Part shown: piece after piece, positions 36,256-45,834 of the stretch
Position numbering within the stretch: position 1 is the stretch's first letter
Layout of the letters: each line of letters starts with the position of its first letter
DNA from: Paraburkholderia sp. BL21I4N1
GTDB lineage: Bacteria; Pseudomonadota; Gammaproteobacteria; Burkholderiales; Burkholderiaceae
Direction of reading: 5' to 3'
DNA: 64,000 bases
Assembly (NCBI RefSeq): GCF_002973525.1
Contig: NZ_PVEN01000003.1
Coordinates: forward strand, 310,001-374,000
Notes under the pieces: model-generated
The model's database searches: none
What the model saw: only the letters and a program-made list of their open reading frames with translations
Told to the model about the DNA's origin: nothing
Translations under genes and position numbers: made by a program

Positions 36256-36900
36256 TCACACCTTCAACAACCCCTTCTTTTCAATAAACGCGATCACATC
36301 CTGAAGGCCGTCCAGCGCCTTCAGATTGCACATCACGAACGGCCGTTCGCCGCGCATTTTCTTCGCGTCGGAGGCCATCACGTCCAGGTTCGCGCCGACC
36401 ATCGGCGCGAGGTCCGTCTTGTTGATCACCAGCAGATCCGACTTCGTAATGCCGGGGCCGCCCTTGCGCGGAATCTTCTCGCCGCCGGCCACGTCGATCA
36501 CATAGATCGTCAGGTCCGACAGTTCCGGGCTGAAGGTCGCCGCGAGGTTGTCGCCGCCCGATTCGATGAAGACGATATCCGCGTCGGGAAAACGCGTCAG
36601 CATGCGGTCGACGGCTTCCAGATTGATCGACGCGTCCTCGCGAATCGCCGTATGCGGACAGCCGCCGGTTTCGACGCCCATGATCCGCTCGGCGGGCAAT
36701 GCGCCCGCCACGGTCAGCAGACGCTGGTCTTCTTTCGTATAGATATCGTTAGTGATCGCGACGAGGTCGTAGCGATCGCGCATCGCCTTGCAGAGCATTT
36801 CGAGCAGCGTGGTCTTGCCCGAGCCGACCGGGCCGCCGACGCCCACGCGCAGCGGCGGCAGTTTCTTGGTGCGCAGGGCGGGATGATGAGGTGCGTTCAT
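36256..36900 (-). CDS. ureG: Urease accessory GTPase UreG
   Basis: A 214-residue SIMIBI GTPase that drives nickel insertion into apo-urease with UreF, UreD and UreE. P-loop [13 protein letters not shown], the metal site CPH in [13 protein letters not shown], and the guanine-specificity NKTD motif are all present. The ATG at 36900 fits the family start; upstream frame to 37269 lies in ureF. It is the last gene of the leftward urease group, 11 bases after ureF. Confidence 0.96.
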   Translation of the reverse strand: MNAPHHPALRTKKLPPLRVGVGGPVGSGKTTLLEMLCKAMRDRYDLVAITNDIYTKEDQRLLTVAGALPAERIMGVETGGCPHTAIREDASINLEAVDRMLTRFPDADIVFIESGGDNLAATFSPELSDLTIYVIDVAGGEKIPRKGGPGITKSDLLVINKTDLAPMVGANLDVMASDAKKMRGERPFVMCNLKALDGLQDVIAFIEKKGLLKV

Positions 36901-36911
36901 GATGGATCGTT

Positions 36912-37592
36912 TTATGAGCGAAAGAGCCGCGAGTACTGCGACTCGTGGCGCGCCGACAGAATGCCGAGTTGCGGCGCGAACGTGTTGATGTGTTCCGGCG
37001 AAGTGGCCAGGGCGCGGGCGACGGCGGCGTCGATCGCCTCGCGCAACGCGACGATGATGCGTTGTCCCGCGACCTGTCCCAACGGCACGGCTTTTAAAGC
37101 GGCCGCCGCCTGGTTCTCTACCCAACTGAACGCGTAGGCGGCGAGGGCGGCGTCGACGGCGGCGTCGTGTGCGTAGGCGGCGAAGGCGAAGGCCGTGGGT
37201 TGCGCGAGCGGCGTGAGCGCGGCGAGCGTCGCGCGTCTCGCGGCGTCGCCCCATTCCAGCGACACGCACAACTGCCGCAGCGACCAGCCCATCTGCTCGG
37301 TTTCGCGGCGCAGTTCCGCGGACTCGCGGCTGGCGAGGAATTCGCTGTTGGCGTCGGCGAGACCCGTGGCGTCATGCATGCGCCAGCGTTCCATTTGATG
37401 CGCGATGAACGGCAGTTCGCCGTGCGCGAGCACGTCGGCGAGGCCGCTCGCGATCCAGGCGCGGGCGGAATCGGCGTCGGTGATGAGCTGCGCTTCGATC
37501 GCCGCTTCGAGGCCCTGCGAGTAGCTGAACGCGCCGATCGGCAGCGCCGGCGACGCGAGATGCAGCAGCGCCGTGAGTTCAGCGATGCGCAT
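36912..37592 (-). CDS. ureF: Urease accessory protein UreF
   Basis: A 226-residue all-helical protein that regulates UreG GTPase activity in the UreDFG complex. The N-terminal [20 protein letters not shown] and C-terminal SQYSRLFRS match UreF. The ATG at 37592 overlaps the end of ureE by 14 bases, inside codons for the His-rich tail of UreE, so translational coupling is likely. Confidence 0.95.
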   Translation of the reverse strand: MRIAELTALLHLASPALPIGAFSYSQGLEAAIEAQLITDADSARAWIASGLADVLAHGELPFIAHQMERWRMHDATGLADANSEFLASRESAELRRETEQMGWSLRQLCVSLEWGDAARRATLAALTPLAQPTAFAFAAYAHDAAVDAALAAYAFSWVENQAAAALKAVPLGQVAGQRIIVALREAIDAAVARALATSPEHINTFAPQLGILSARHESQYSRLFRS

Positions 37593-38184
37593 GGTGGTGG
37601 TGATGGCCGTGGCCGCACGATTCGTCGTGGACGTGGTGCTCCTCATGGTCATGCGAATGCTCATGCCCATGATGCTCGCCAAACACCTGCTGCGCGAGCG
37701 CATAGTCCTCGGCGAATGTCTCGTCGTGCCCATGCTTATGGCCGCCGCCATACGCGCCGGATTCCGGCTGAAACGGCATCGACACCTGATCGACCGTCGC
37801 GCCGATGCGTTTGAGCATATCGGCCAGCACCGGATCGTATTCGAGCTTCAGATAATCCGCGCCGACTTCCACCGGCGTGTGGCGGTTGCCGAGGTGATAA
37901 GCGGCGCGCGTCAGCGTCAACGGATCTTTCGCGCGCACCACCAGGACCGCTTCCGGCGCGGCGACCACGCGTACCAGACCACCGTCGTCGGCGACCAGCA
38001 CGTCGCCGTCGCGCAGCACCGTGCCGCGCGGCAACAGCAAGGCGATCTCTTCGCCGCTATCCAGCGTGGCCGCGAGCCGGCTCTTGCGGCGTTCGTCGAA
38101 CGCCAGCGTCAGCGTCGGCGCGCGCTTCACCAGCACGGGCGCCAGCTTCAGATGCGGCGCGATCAGTTTGTCGAGTGTGCGCAT
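37579..38184 (-). CDS. ureE: Urease nickel metallochaperone UreE
   Basis: A 201-residue nickel carrier with an N-terminal peptide-binding domain, a metal-binding domain ([10 protein letters not shown] carries the conserved His) and a C-terminal tail with about 19 histidines in its last 55 residues. The long His tail resembles that of Klebsiella UreE and would store several nickel ions. The gene lies directly between ureC (3 bases) and ureF (14-base overlap). Confidence 0.95.
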   Translation of the reverse strand: MRTLDKLIAPHLKLAPVLVKRAPTLTLAFDERRKSRLAATLDSGEEIALLLPRGTVLRDGDVLVADDGGLVRVVAAPEAVLVVRAKDPLTLTRAAYHLGNRHTPVEVGADYLKLEYDPVLADMLKRIGATVDQVSMPFQPESGAYGGGHKHGHDETFAEDYALAQQVFGEHHGHEHSHDHEEHHVHDESCGHGHHHHHAHR

Positions 38185-38187
38185 GAT

Positions 38188-39894
38188 TTAGAACAGAAAA
38201 TAGCGTTGCGCCATCGGCAGCACGGTAGCCGGTTCGCAGGTCAGCAACTGACCGTCGGCGATGACCTGGTAGGTTTCCGGATCGACGCTGATCGCCGGAC
38301 GCCACGCGTTGTGAATCATGTCGGCCTTCGAAATGTTGCGGCAGTTTTTCACCGCGACGATCCGTTTGTTCAGTCCATAACGTTCGCCCACGTTAGCGTC
38401 GGCGGCGAGTTGCGAGACGAAGGTGAGTGACGTGCGTCCCAGCGCACCGCCGCGCGTCGCGAACATCTCGCGATAGTGGACCGGTTGCGGTGTGGGGATC
38501 GACGCGTTGGGGTCGCCCATCTGCGCCATCGCGATCATGCCGCCTTTCAGAATCAGCGACGGCTTGATGCCGAAAAACGCCGGTTCCCAGAACACCAGAT
38601 CGGCCCACTTGCCGGGTTCGATCGAGCCGACTTCATGCGAGATACCGTGCGTGATCGCCGGATTGATCGTGTACTTGGCGATGTAGCGCTTCGCACGGAA
38701 GTTGTCGTGGCGCGCGTTGTCTTCGGGCAGCGCGCCGCGTTGCACCTTCATCTTGTGCGCGGTCTGCCAGGTGCGGATGATGACTTCGCCGACGCGGCCC
38801 ATGGCCTGCGAATCCGACGACAGCATCGACAACGCGCCGAGGTCGTGCAGGATGTCTTCCGCCGCGATGGTTTCGCGGCGAATCCGCGACTCGGCGAACG
38901 CAATGTCTTCCGCGATCGACGGGTCCAGGTGGTGGCACACCATCAGCATGTCGAGATGTTCTTCGAGCGTATTGACGGTGTACGGGCGCGTCGGATTGGT
39001 CGACGAGGGCAGCACGTTCGATTCGCCGCACACCTTGATGATGTCCGGCGCGTGGCCGCCGCCCGCGCCTTCCGTGTGATACGTGTGAATCGTGCGGCCC
39101 TTGAACGCGGCCACGGTCGCTTCCACGAAACCCGCTTCGTTCAGCGTGTCCGTGTGGATCGCGACCTGCGTGTCGGTGTCGTCGGCGACGGACAGACAGT
39201 TGTCGATCGCGGCCGGCGTCGTGCCCCAATCCTCGTGCAGTTTCAGACCGATCGCGCCGGCGGCGATCTGTTCCAGCGCCGGTTGCGGCTGACTCACGTT
39301 GCCCTTGCCGAGAAAGCCGAGGTTCATCGGATAACCGTCGGCGGCCTGCAACATGCGTTCGAGATGCCACGGACCCGGCGTGCAGGTGGTCGCGTTGGTG
39401 CCGGTGGCCGGCCCCGTGCCGCCGCCGAGCATGGTCGTCACGCCGCTCGCGAGCGCCTCTTCGATCTGCTGCGGGCTGATGAAGTGAATGTGCGTATCGA
39501 TGCCGCCCGCCGTCACGATCAACCCTTCGCCGGCGATCACTTCGGTGGATGCTCCGATCGCGATCGTCACGTTCGGCTGGATGTCGGGGTTGCCCGCCTT
39601 GCCGATCGCCGCAATGCGGCCGTTCTTGATGCCGATGTCGGCCTTGACGATACCCCAGTGATCGAGAATCAGCGCGTTCGTCACGACGGTGTCGACCACG
39701 TCGGCATGCACGCGCTGCGACTGGCCCATGCCGTCGCGAATCACTTTGCCGCCGCCGAATTTCACTTCTTCGCCGTAGGTGGTGAAGTCGCGTTCGACTT
39801 CGATCAGCAGCTCGGTATCGGCGAGGCGCACGCGGTCGCCGGTGGTGGGGCCGAACATTTCCGCGTAAGCGCGGCGGCCAATGCGTAAGGTCAT
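38188..39894 (-). CDS. ureC: Urease alpha subunit (catalytic)
   Basis: A 568-residue nickel amidohydrolase subunit hydrolysing urea to ammonia and carbamate. Active-site residues are complete: His135 and His137 (GGIDTHIHF), carbamylated Lys218 (GLKLHEDWG), His247 and His273 as ligands, flap Cys320 with His321 (VCHHLDPS), and Asp361 (SSDSQAMG). Full-length and intact, so an active enzyme is expected. It follows ureB by 55 bases. Confidence 0.97.
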   Translation of the reverse strand: MTLRIGRRAYAEMFGPTTGDRVRLADTELLIEVERDFTTYGEEVKFGGGKVIRDGMGQSQRVHADVVDTVVTNALILDHWGIVKADIGIKNGRIAAIGKAGNPDIQPNVTIAIGASTEVIAGEGLIVTAGGIDTHIHFISPQQIEEALASGVTTMLGGGTGPATGTNATTCTPGPWHLERMLQAADGYPMNLGFLGKGNVSQPQPALEQIAAGAIGLKLHEDWGTTPAAIDNCLSVADDTDTQVAIHTDTLNEAGFVEATVAAFKGRTIHTYHTEGAGGGHAPDIIKVCGESNVLPSSTNPTRPYTVNTLEEHLDMLMVCHHLDPSIAEDIAFAESRIRRETIAAEDILHDLGALSMLSSDSQAMGRVGEVIIRTWQTAHKMKVQRGALPEDNARHDNFRAKRYIAKYTINPAITHGISHEVGSIEPGKWADLVFWEPAFFGIKPSLILKGGMIAMAQMGDPNASIPTPQPVHYREMFATRGGALGRTSLTFVSQLAADANVGERYGLNKRIVAVKNCRNISKADMIHNAWRPAISVDPETYQVIADGQLLTCEPATVLPMAQRYFLF

Positions 39895-39949
39895 GGTGTG
39901 GATCCGGAAATGAGCAGGGCGGTTCAGGCGAGCGAGCGCGCGTGGCGCA

Positions 39950-40255
39950 TCACAGCTTGCCCATCACCTTGCCGTTGAAGCCGTAGACGACACGGTCGCC
40001 CGCCAGTTCGACCAGCTCGACGGTGCGTTCCTGGCCGGGCTCGAAGCGCACGGCGGTGCCTGCCGCGATATTCAGCCGGAAGCCGCGAGCCGTTTCGCGG
40101 TCGAAGGCGAGTGCTTCGTTGACTTCGTAGAAGTGGTAATGCGAGCCGATCTGCACGGGCCGGTCGCCGGTGTTCGACACGAGGACCGTCACGGTGGCGC
40201 GGCCCACGTTGAGCTCGTGTTCGCCGTCGTCGGTGATGAGTTCGCCGGGGATCAT
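39950..40255 (-). CDS. ureB: Urease beta subunit
   Basis: A 101-residue structural subunit; starts [16 protein letters not shown] and has [15 protein letters not shown] with [13 protein letters not shown], all standard UreB segments. It assembles with UreA and UreC into the (ABC)3 trimer in the cytoplasm. The separate small subunits are the usual bacterial arrangement. It lies 16 bases after ureA. Confidence 0.96.
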   Translation of the reverse strand: MIPGELITDDGEHELNVGRATVTVLVSNTGDRPVQIGSHYHFYEVNEALAFDRETARGFRLNIAAGTAVRFEPGQERTVELVELAGDRVVYGFNGKVMGKL

Positions 40256-40271
40256 GGGGCTGCCTTCGCGA

Positions 40272-40574
40272 TTAGGGGATCGGGTGATGCACGGTGACGA
40301 GCTTGGTGCCGTCGGGGAAGGTGGCTTCGACCTGGATGTCGGGGATCATTTCCGGCACGCCTTCCATGACGTCGTCGCGGGTGAGCAACGTGGTGCCGTA
40401 GTGCATGACCTGGGCGACGGTTTTGCCGTCGCGGGCCGCTTCCATCAGCGCGGCGGTGATGAACGCGACCGCTTCCGGGTAATTCAGTTTGAGGCCGCGG
40501 GCGCGGCGCCTTTCGGCGAGCAGCGCGGCGGTGAAGATCAGCAGCTTGTCCTTCTCGCGAGGTGTCAGCTTCAT
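40272..40574 (-). CDS. ureA: Urease gamma subunit
   Basis: A 100-residue structural subunit with the standard [20 protein letters not shown] start and the [20 protein letters not shown] end. It begins the ureABCEFG run. Unusually it does not follow ureD directly: a binding-protein gene lies between, 173 bases upstream of this start, so ureABC may be read from the promoter of that gene or from one in the 173-base gap. Confidence 0.96.
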   Translation of the reverse strand: MKLTPREKDKLLIFTAALLAERRRARGLKLNYPEAVAFITAALMEAARDGKTVAQVMHYGTTLLTRDDVMEGVPEMIPDIQVEATFPDGTKLVTVHHPIP

Positions 40575-40747
40575 CGAATGTGTGCGTAGGGTTGCGACGA
40601 TCGCGGCGGCCCCGTGACGGAACCGGCTACGACGATGTTAGGCGCTGCGCGCCATGGCGACGATCGCGTGCGGCGCACGGGATGAAGCCATGACGAGTGC
40701 AATGCCGGATAAGCCGGTCACAGTATCAAGTTCGGCTAACGATGCGC

Positions 40748-41551
40748 TTACAGATCGGCGGGCAGCGGAGCGCCGAACCATTTCTTCGACATCGTGTTGA
40801 GCGTGCCGTCCTGTTTGGCCTGCGCGATAGCCGCGTTCACTTTCTGCTGCAGACGCGGCTCGTTCTTGTTCATCCCGACGAAGCACGGCGAGTTCTTGAT
40901 GACGAACTTCGGCTCCGGCCGGCGCGGAGGATTTTTCGCAAGGATCGCGGCGGCGACGATATTGCCGGCGGCGATCAATTGCACTTGTCCCGAGAGGAAG
41001 GCGGCGATGGTGGCGTTGTTGTCTTCGAAGCGTTTGATGGTGGCATTCGGCGCCATCTGCGTGAGGCCGATTTCCTCGAGCGCGCCGCGGGTGGCGCCGA
41101 CGGTTTTGCCGGTGAGATCGGCGGGACTGGAGACCTTGATATCGGCGGGACCGAATACGCCTTGGTAGTACGGGGCATACGTGCTGGAGAAGTCGATGAC
41201 TTTCTCACGCTCGGGCGTTTTACCGAGCGACGAGATGACGAGATCGACCTTACCGGTTTGCAGGTACGGAATACGGTTCGCGCTATTGACCGGCACGAGT
41301 TCGAGCTTGACGTTCATCGACTTCGCGAGAAGGGCAGCGGTATCGATGTCATAGCCTTGCGGCTTCATGTCCGCGCCAACCGAACCGAACGGCGGATAGT
41401 CTTCCGGCACGGCGACTTTAAGCACACCGGCCTTGGCGATGTTATCGAGCGTATCTGCGTGAGCGGCGGGCGCGGTCATGACGAGAACTGGCGACAGCAG
41501 AAGAGCGGCGAGCCAGGCGCGACGCGCGGGGCGGAGAGTAGATCGGTTCAT
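40748..41551 (-). CDS. Periplasmic amino-acid-type ABC substrate-binding protein (SBP family 3), orphan
   Basis: A 267-residue protein with a Sec signal peptide (about residues 1-32, ending AAHA) and the family 3 binding fold: LKVAVPEDYPPFGS near the start, GYDIDTAALLAK, DLVISSLGKTPEREKVIDFS and AGNIVAAAILAK. Such proteins bind polar amino acids or related nitrogen compounds. No permease or ATPase gene is adjacent. It is inserted between ureD and ureA, and a sigma-54 promoter with NtrC-like sites precedes it, so nitrogen-limited expression is inferred. The ligand is unknown. Confidence 0.88.
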   Translation of the reverse strand: MNRSTLRPARRAWLAALLLSPVLVMTAPAAHADTLDNIAKAGVLKVAVPEDYPPFGSVGADMKPQGYDIDTAALLAKSMNVKLELVPVNSANRIPYLQTGKVDLVISSLGKTPEREKVIDFSSTYAPYYQGVFGPADIKVSSPADLTGKTVGATRGALEEIGLTQMAPNATIKRFEDNNATIAAFLSGQVQLIAAGNIVAAAILAKNPPRRPEPKFVIKNSPCFVGMNKNEPRLQQKVNAAIAQAKQDGTLNTMSKKWFGAPLPADL

Positions 41552-41622
41552 GTTGAATGAGCGTGGTGGCAGCGAGCCGGTCGGCTGCCGTCAGGACGCG
41601 GCAGCATCGTGACGAATCCGAT

Positions 41623-41637
41623 GCAAGCTATATGCCA
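41623..41637 (-). promoter_or_regulatory. Candidate sigma-54 promoter for the orphan binding-protein gene
   Basis: Read on the minus strand the sequence is TGGCATATAGCTTGC followed by A, against the sigma-54 consensus TGGCAC-N5-TTGCA. GG and GC are correctly spaced by ten bases. The transcription start would fall about 60 bases before the ATG at 41551. The match is direct; sigma-54 use is inferred and is supported by the NtrC-like sites upstream. Confidence 0.78.
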
Positions 41638-41678
41638 AGCCGGCGCAACAAGGGCTAGAGAGTGGAGGAAGGGAAGAT

Positions 41679-41716
41679 GCACAAAAGCGGAGCGCGGTTG
41701 CGCGCCAGCGTGGTGC
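41679..41716 (-). promoter_or_regulatory. Pair of NtrC-like enhancer sites upstream of the binding-protein gene
   Basis: GCGCCA-GCG-TGGTGC at 41702-41716 fits the NtrC pattern GCACCA-N3-TGGTGC with one arm mismatch. A weaker copy, GCACAAAAGCGGAGC, is at 41679-41693. They lie about 40-80 bases upstream of the sigma-54 boxes at 41623-41637. The remaining DNA from 41552 to 42033 holds no convincing gene. Confidence 0.6.
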
Positions 41717-41890
41717 ACAAATCTTACGAAGGTGAAAGCGACCACCTGGATGAGCGACCGCAAGGGCGCGCGCAGCGCCGCCGGAAGAATGACTGCTGTG
41801 TCACTACCGTGGAATGTGCGAGAGCACAGATTCCAGATGCACCACTACCGGAACTGCGCGAGGGCCCCGCTTATGAGCTAGCGGTGTGAG

Positions 41891-42000
41891 CCGCTTTCTT
41901 TTGCTTACTTTTCTTTGCGGCAGGCAAAGAAAAGTGAGTGCCGCCCCGCACAGGGGCGACGCTAATAGACCACCATGACCCCAAGGAAAGGCCAACCCCA
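41891..42000. repeat. Burkholderia-type intergenic repeat with two hairpins
   Basis: Directly readable are a 12-base perfect stem, ACTTTTCTTTGC at 41907-41918 and GCAAAGAAAAGT at 41924-41935 (extended by three more pairs with one G-T), and a second stem CGCCCC/GGGGCG at 41942-41958, followed by GCTAATAGACCACC. I recall this compound motif as a recurrent intergenic element in Burkholderia and Paraburkholderia genomes, but cannot count copies here because only one is in the window. Boundaries are approximate. It lies just past the ureD stop. Confidence 0.6.
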
Positions 42001-42033
42001 CACGAAGCGGAGAAAAAAACCCCCAACAAGACC

Positions 42034-42915
42034 CTACGTACTCCAAATCCGCAACGGCACAGCCCTAACCCCATGCACAACGGGCCGCAACTGTACCCAG
42101 CACTGAGTAAGCGCACGCTGCAGCGTCTCCATAGACCGCGACACAACGCGAACAATCAGCACGCCCTGCGTGACACAAGAAGCCGCCCCACGCAGGGAAT
42201 CATCAAACGGCAACTGCGCGGTCAGCGCTTCGGCGAGGGCATCATCACACGGGGCCCCAACGGCCCACAGCGTCCCATAAGCAGGAAACCCGGCCAACCC
42301 TTGCGCGGCATCCCGCAATGGATCGCTTGCCGAAAGGTTAGCGCGCTCGATCCAGAGCAACTGCCCGTCAGGGCCGACAATCCGCGACACAGCCCGCAAG
42401 CTCCCCTCCGACCACCGCTCACCAGCAGCTTGCCTGCCCAGCTGAGTCGCATCCCACCCCATCGCGGTAGCGCCTTCGGCAAGCGTCAACGAAAAATCAA
42501 GCCTCGCATTGGCATGATCGAAAACGATATTGTTCTGCGGCAACCAATCGAGCCTGGCATGCTCGCCAACCCGCACTGCGATCTGCTGCCGAGCCTCCCG
42601 GCCATTCGACTTGTACCACTTGGTCGCCCCAGGCGTAGTGACAACAGCATGCGCACCCGCGCCAACCGCCACGTCGATATCCAGCCGATCGCCACCCGCA
42701 ACCCCACCAGGCGGATGCACGATCACCGCGTGGCAGATCGCCTGACCTTCCGGATACAACGGTCGTTGTACGCGCAACGGACCATCATGCAGACGATGTG
42801 TGAGCGCAGTCCGCCCATCGCGTTCGATGAAGCCGAGTTCGAGCCGCGCGCGCCATTGCGAATGCGCGCCGGTTTGCGCCGCAGCGAGCGTGATGTGATT
42901 TTCGTGAAGCGACAT
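42034..42915 (-). CDS. ureD: Urease accessory protein UreD (UreH)
   Basis: A 293-residue scaffold protein for nickel delivery. [30 protein letters not shown] and [11 protein letters not shown] are UreD signatures. ATG at 42915 is selected from family alignment memory; the open frame continues to 43017 without a better ribosome site. It follows urtE by 147 bases and is separated from ureA by about 1.5 kb holding the repeat element, a sigma-54 promoter and the binding-protein gene. Confidence 0.93.
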   Translation of the reverse strand: MSLHENHITLAAAQTGAHSQWRARLELGFIERDGRTALTHRLHDGPLRVQRPLYPEGQAICHAVIVHPPGGVAGGDRLDIDVAVGAGAHAVVTTPGATKWYKSNGREARQQIAVRVGEHARLDWLPQNNIVFDHANARLDFSLTLAEGATAMGWDATQLGRQAAGERWSEGSLRAVSRIVGPDGQLLWIERANLSASDPLRDAAQGLAGFPAYGTLWAVGAPCDDALAEALTAQLPFDDSLRGAASCVTQGVLIVRVVSRSMETLQRALTQCWVQLRPVVHGVRAVPLRIWST

Positions 42916-43062
42916 GCGAATGAATGAACGTGCAATCGACGTGTTAGGACGGAGCGTGGCCGAGCGCGCCATACAACGCGCTGACCGCGCCGCCACGGGA
43001 TGCGGCGAGAATAGCACGCATGCCCCGAGCCGCCGAGCCGCGCCGCGCGCATCCAGCCGTTA

Positions 43063-43755
43063 TCAAACGGCAATCAGCGCACGCACTCCATCTGCATCCA
43101 TATTCGCGCCTTCGCCGCCCGCGACGATCTCGCCACGGCTCATCACCCAATACCGGTCGGCGATATCCTTGGCGAAGTCGTAGTACTGCTCGACCAGCAG
43201 CACGGTCATGCCCATTTCCTCGACCAGTTGACGCAGCGTCCGGCCGATATCCTGAATGATCGACGGCTGAATGCCTTCAGTGGGTTCGTCGAGAATGAGC
43301 AACTGCGGATCGCTCATCAGCGCGCGGCCGATCGCGAGTTGTTGCTGTTGACCGCCTGACAGATCGCCGCCGCGCCGCGTACGCATGTCCTTGAGAACAG
43401 GAAACAGGTCGTAGATGCGATCCGGGATTTTCTTCGGTGCTTTCTTGCTGGCGGCGCCGACCAGCAGGTTTTCCTCGACGGTCAGGCGCGGAAAAATATC
43501 GCGCCCCTGCGGCACATACGCCAACCCTTTTTCAACGCGCGAATAGGTCGGCAATCTGGTAATCGGCGCACCACGCCAGGCAATCGACCCGCTCTTCGTC
43601 TGCACGACACCCATCAGGCAGCGCAACAACGTGGTCTTGCCCACCCCATTGCGGCCCAACAGAACCGTGAGCTTGCCATCGGGCACCGTGAGTTTCACAT
43701 CTCGCAGAATGTGACTGCCGCCGTAATACTGGTTCAGATTTTCTACTTCGAGCAT
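43063..43755 (-). CDS. urtE: Urea ABC transporter ATPase UrtE
   Basis: A 230-residue LivF-type ATPase: Walker A GRNGVGKTT, signature DLSGGQQQQ, Walker B LLILDEPTEGIQPSI. In the high-affinity urea importer the last gene is this shorter ATPase. The NQYYGGSHILRDV N-terminus is typical of UrtE. It is 31 bases after urtD. With the urease genes downstream it couples uptake to hydrolysis. Confidence 0.94.
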   Translation of the reverse strand: MLEVENLNQYYGGSHILRDVKLTVPDGKLTVLLGRNGVGKTTLLRCLMGVVQTKSGSIAWRGAPITRLPTYSRVEKGLAYVPQGRDIFPRLTVEENLLVGAASKKAPKKIPDRIYDLFPVLKDMRTRRGGDLSGGQQQQLAIGRALMSDPQLLILDEPTEGIQPSIIQDIGRTLRQLVEEMGMTVLLVEQYYDFAKDIADRYWVMSRGEIVAGGEGANMDADGVRALIAV

Positions 43756-43786
43756 ATCCGTTCGACCCTTTGATTCAGCGACCTAC

Positions 43787-44650
43787 TCATCGACCGAGAT
43801 ACGACTCGATCACCGTTTCGTCCCGCTTGACCTGATCGAGCGTGCCGTGCGCGAGCACGTGTCCTTCGGCCATTACCGTCACCTTTCCAGTTTCGCCGGA
43901 CAAGGCCGCGACGAACTCCATATCGTGTTCGACGACCATCATCGAACAGGTGCCGCGCAGATGATTGAGCAACTCGGCGAGCTGCATGGTTTCGTCGTCG
44001 GTCATGCCGGCGGCGGGTTCGTCGAGTAGCAGCAGCGCAGGTTGTTGCATCAGCAACATACCGATCTCGAGCCGCTGTTTCTGGCCATGCGACAACTCAC
44101 CGGCCAGACGCCGTGCTTCGCTTTCGAGTCCGATCAGCACGAGCGTTTCCTCGATCCGCGCCTGCGCTTCGCGATCCAGCCGCGCGCGTAGCGAGGCCCA
44201 CCAGCCCTTATCGGCTTTCATGGCCAGTTCGAGGTTTTCCCACACCGGATGCTGCTCGAACACCGTCGGCTTCTGGAACTTGCGACCGATGCCCGCGCGC
44301 GCGATGGAAGGCTCGTTCATCCGCGTCAGGTCGATCGACTGGCCGAGAAACACCTTGCCGGAATCCGGCGCGGTCTTGCCGGTGATGACATCCATCATGG
44401 TCGTTTTGCCGGCGCCGTTAGGACCGATGATGCAGCGCAATTCGCCGGCATCGATAGTCAGCGTCAGGGCGTTCAACGCACGAAAGCCATCGAAACTCAC
44501 GGTCACGTCTTCGAGGTAAAGAATCGTGCCGTGCGACACGTCGATCTCGCCCGGCGTGACCGTGCGCGCCATGCTGGCGACGCCGCTCAACGACGTTTCA
44601 GCGGGTTCTTCGGGTAAAGCCAGATCAGGCACCATCGGGTTTTCGTTCAT
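43787..44650 (-). CDS. urtD: Urea ABC transporter ATPase UrtD
   Basis: A 287-residue LivG-type ATPase with Walker A GPNGAGKTT, signature LSHGQKQ, and Walker B LLLLDEPAAGM. The first about 35 residues (acidic, Ala-rich) precede the ABC domain and are longer than in many homologues; ATG codons at residues 6 and 27 are possible later starts. The start overlaps the urtC stop by four bases. Confidence 0.94.
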   Translation of the reverse strand: MNENPMVPDLALPEEPAETSLSGVASMARTVTPGEIDVSHGTILYLEDVTVSFDGFRALNALTLTIDAGELRCIIGPNGAGKTTMMDVITGKTAPDSGKVFLGQSIDLTRMNEPSIARAGIGRKFQKPTVFEQHPVWENLELAMKADKGWWASLRARLDREAQARIEETLVLIGLESEARRLAGELSHGQKQRLEIGMLLMQQPALLLLDEPAAGMTDDETMQLAELLNHLRGTCSMMVVEHDMEFVAALSGETGKVTVMAEGHVLAHGTLDQVKRDETVIESYLGR

Positions 44651-45834
44651 GAGCGGTTCCTCTTGCGCGCCACGAGTTCGATCAGGCCCATGATGCCGTT
44701 CGGCAGTAGTAGCGGGACCAGCACGAAGATCAGGCCCAGAAAGAACAGCCAGTATTCGGGGAAATTCGCGGTAAAGAAGCTCTTTGCGCCGTTCACCGCG
44801 AACGCGCCGATGATCGGTCCGATCAGCGTGCCGCGTCCGCCCACCGCGACCCAGATGGCCATTTCGATCGAGTTGCCGGGCGACATCTCACCCGGATTGA
44901 TGATGCCGACCTGCGGCACATACAACGCGCCGGCTATGCCGCACAACACGGCGGACACGGTCCACACGAACAGCTTGTACGCGAGCGGGCTGTAGCCGAG
45001 GAACATCAGACGCGTTTCGCCGTCGCGCACGGCGGTCACCACGCGGCCGAGTTTCGACGTGACGATCGCGCGCGCGCCGATGAACGCGAGCACCAGCACC
45101 GCGAACGTAATCAGCAGCAGCGCGGTGCGCGTGCCCGGATGGGTAATAGGAAAGCCGCCGATCCGTTTGAAATCGGTGAAGCCGTTATTGCCGCCGAAGC
45201 CGGTTTCGTTGCGATAGAACAGCAGCATCGCGGCGAAGGTCATGGCCTGCGTGATGATCGACAGATACACGCCTTTCACGCGCGAGCGGAACGTGAAGAA
45301 GCCGAACACCCACGCGACGACCGCCGGCACCAGCACCACCAGCAGCAACGCATAGCCGAGATGCTGGGTGCCCTGCCAGTACCACGGCAACTGATGCCAG
45401 TCGAGAAACACCATGAAGTCCGGCAGATCGCTGCCGTATTTGCCCTCGTGGCCGATGGCGCGCATCAAATACATACCGATCGCGTAGCCGCCCAACGCGA
45501 AGAATAGCGCGTGGCCGAGGCTCAGAATGCCGCAGTAGCCCCACACGAGATCCAGCGCCAGCGCCGCGATCGCGTAGCACATGAATTTGCCGGTGATCGT
45601 CATCGCGTAGGCGGACAGATGGAACGCGCTGGTTTCCGGCACGACCAGCGTGGCGAACGGCACGCCCAGACCGAACACGATAATCAACGCGATCAGCGCG
45701 AGCCACGCGCGGCGCGACAACAGCGCCGGTCGCGGGGGCAAGCCGAGGGCGAAGCCGGACTGCGGCTCGCGTTCGGCTGCGGCGGCAGCGCCGCTCGCGC
45801 CGACATGGGCGGGTGAAGTCGCTGTCGTCATCAT
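44647..45834 (-). CDS. urtC: Urea ABC transporter permease UrtC
   Basis: A 395-residue LivM-type inner-membrane permease with about ten helices. LDLVWGYCGILSLGHALFFALGGYA is split across the usual second conserved region, and VAVGGRGTLIGPIIGA marks the C-terminal motif. Its start overlaps the urtB stop (ATGA). It forms the channel with UrtB. Confidence 0.94.
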   Translation of the reverse strand: MMTTATSPAHVGASGAAAAAEREPQSGFALGLPPRPALLSRRAWLALIALIIVFGLGVPFATLVVPETSAFHLSAYAMTITGKFMCYAIAALALDLVWGYCGILSLGHALFFALGGYAIGMYLMRAIGHEGKYGSDLPDFMVFLDWHQLPWYWQGTQHLGYALLLVVLVPAVVAWVFGFFTFRSRVKGVYLSIITQAMTFAAMLLFYRNETGFGGNNGFTDFKRIGGFPITHPGTRTALLLITFAVLVLAFIGARAIVTSKLGRVVTAVRDGETRLMFLGYSPLAYKLFVWTVSAVLCGIAGALYVPQVGIINPGEMSPGNSIEMAIWVAVGGRGTLIGPIIGAFAVNGAKSFFTANFPEYWLFFLGLIFVLVPLLLPNGIMGLIELVARKRNRS

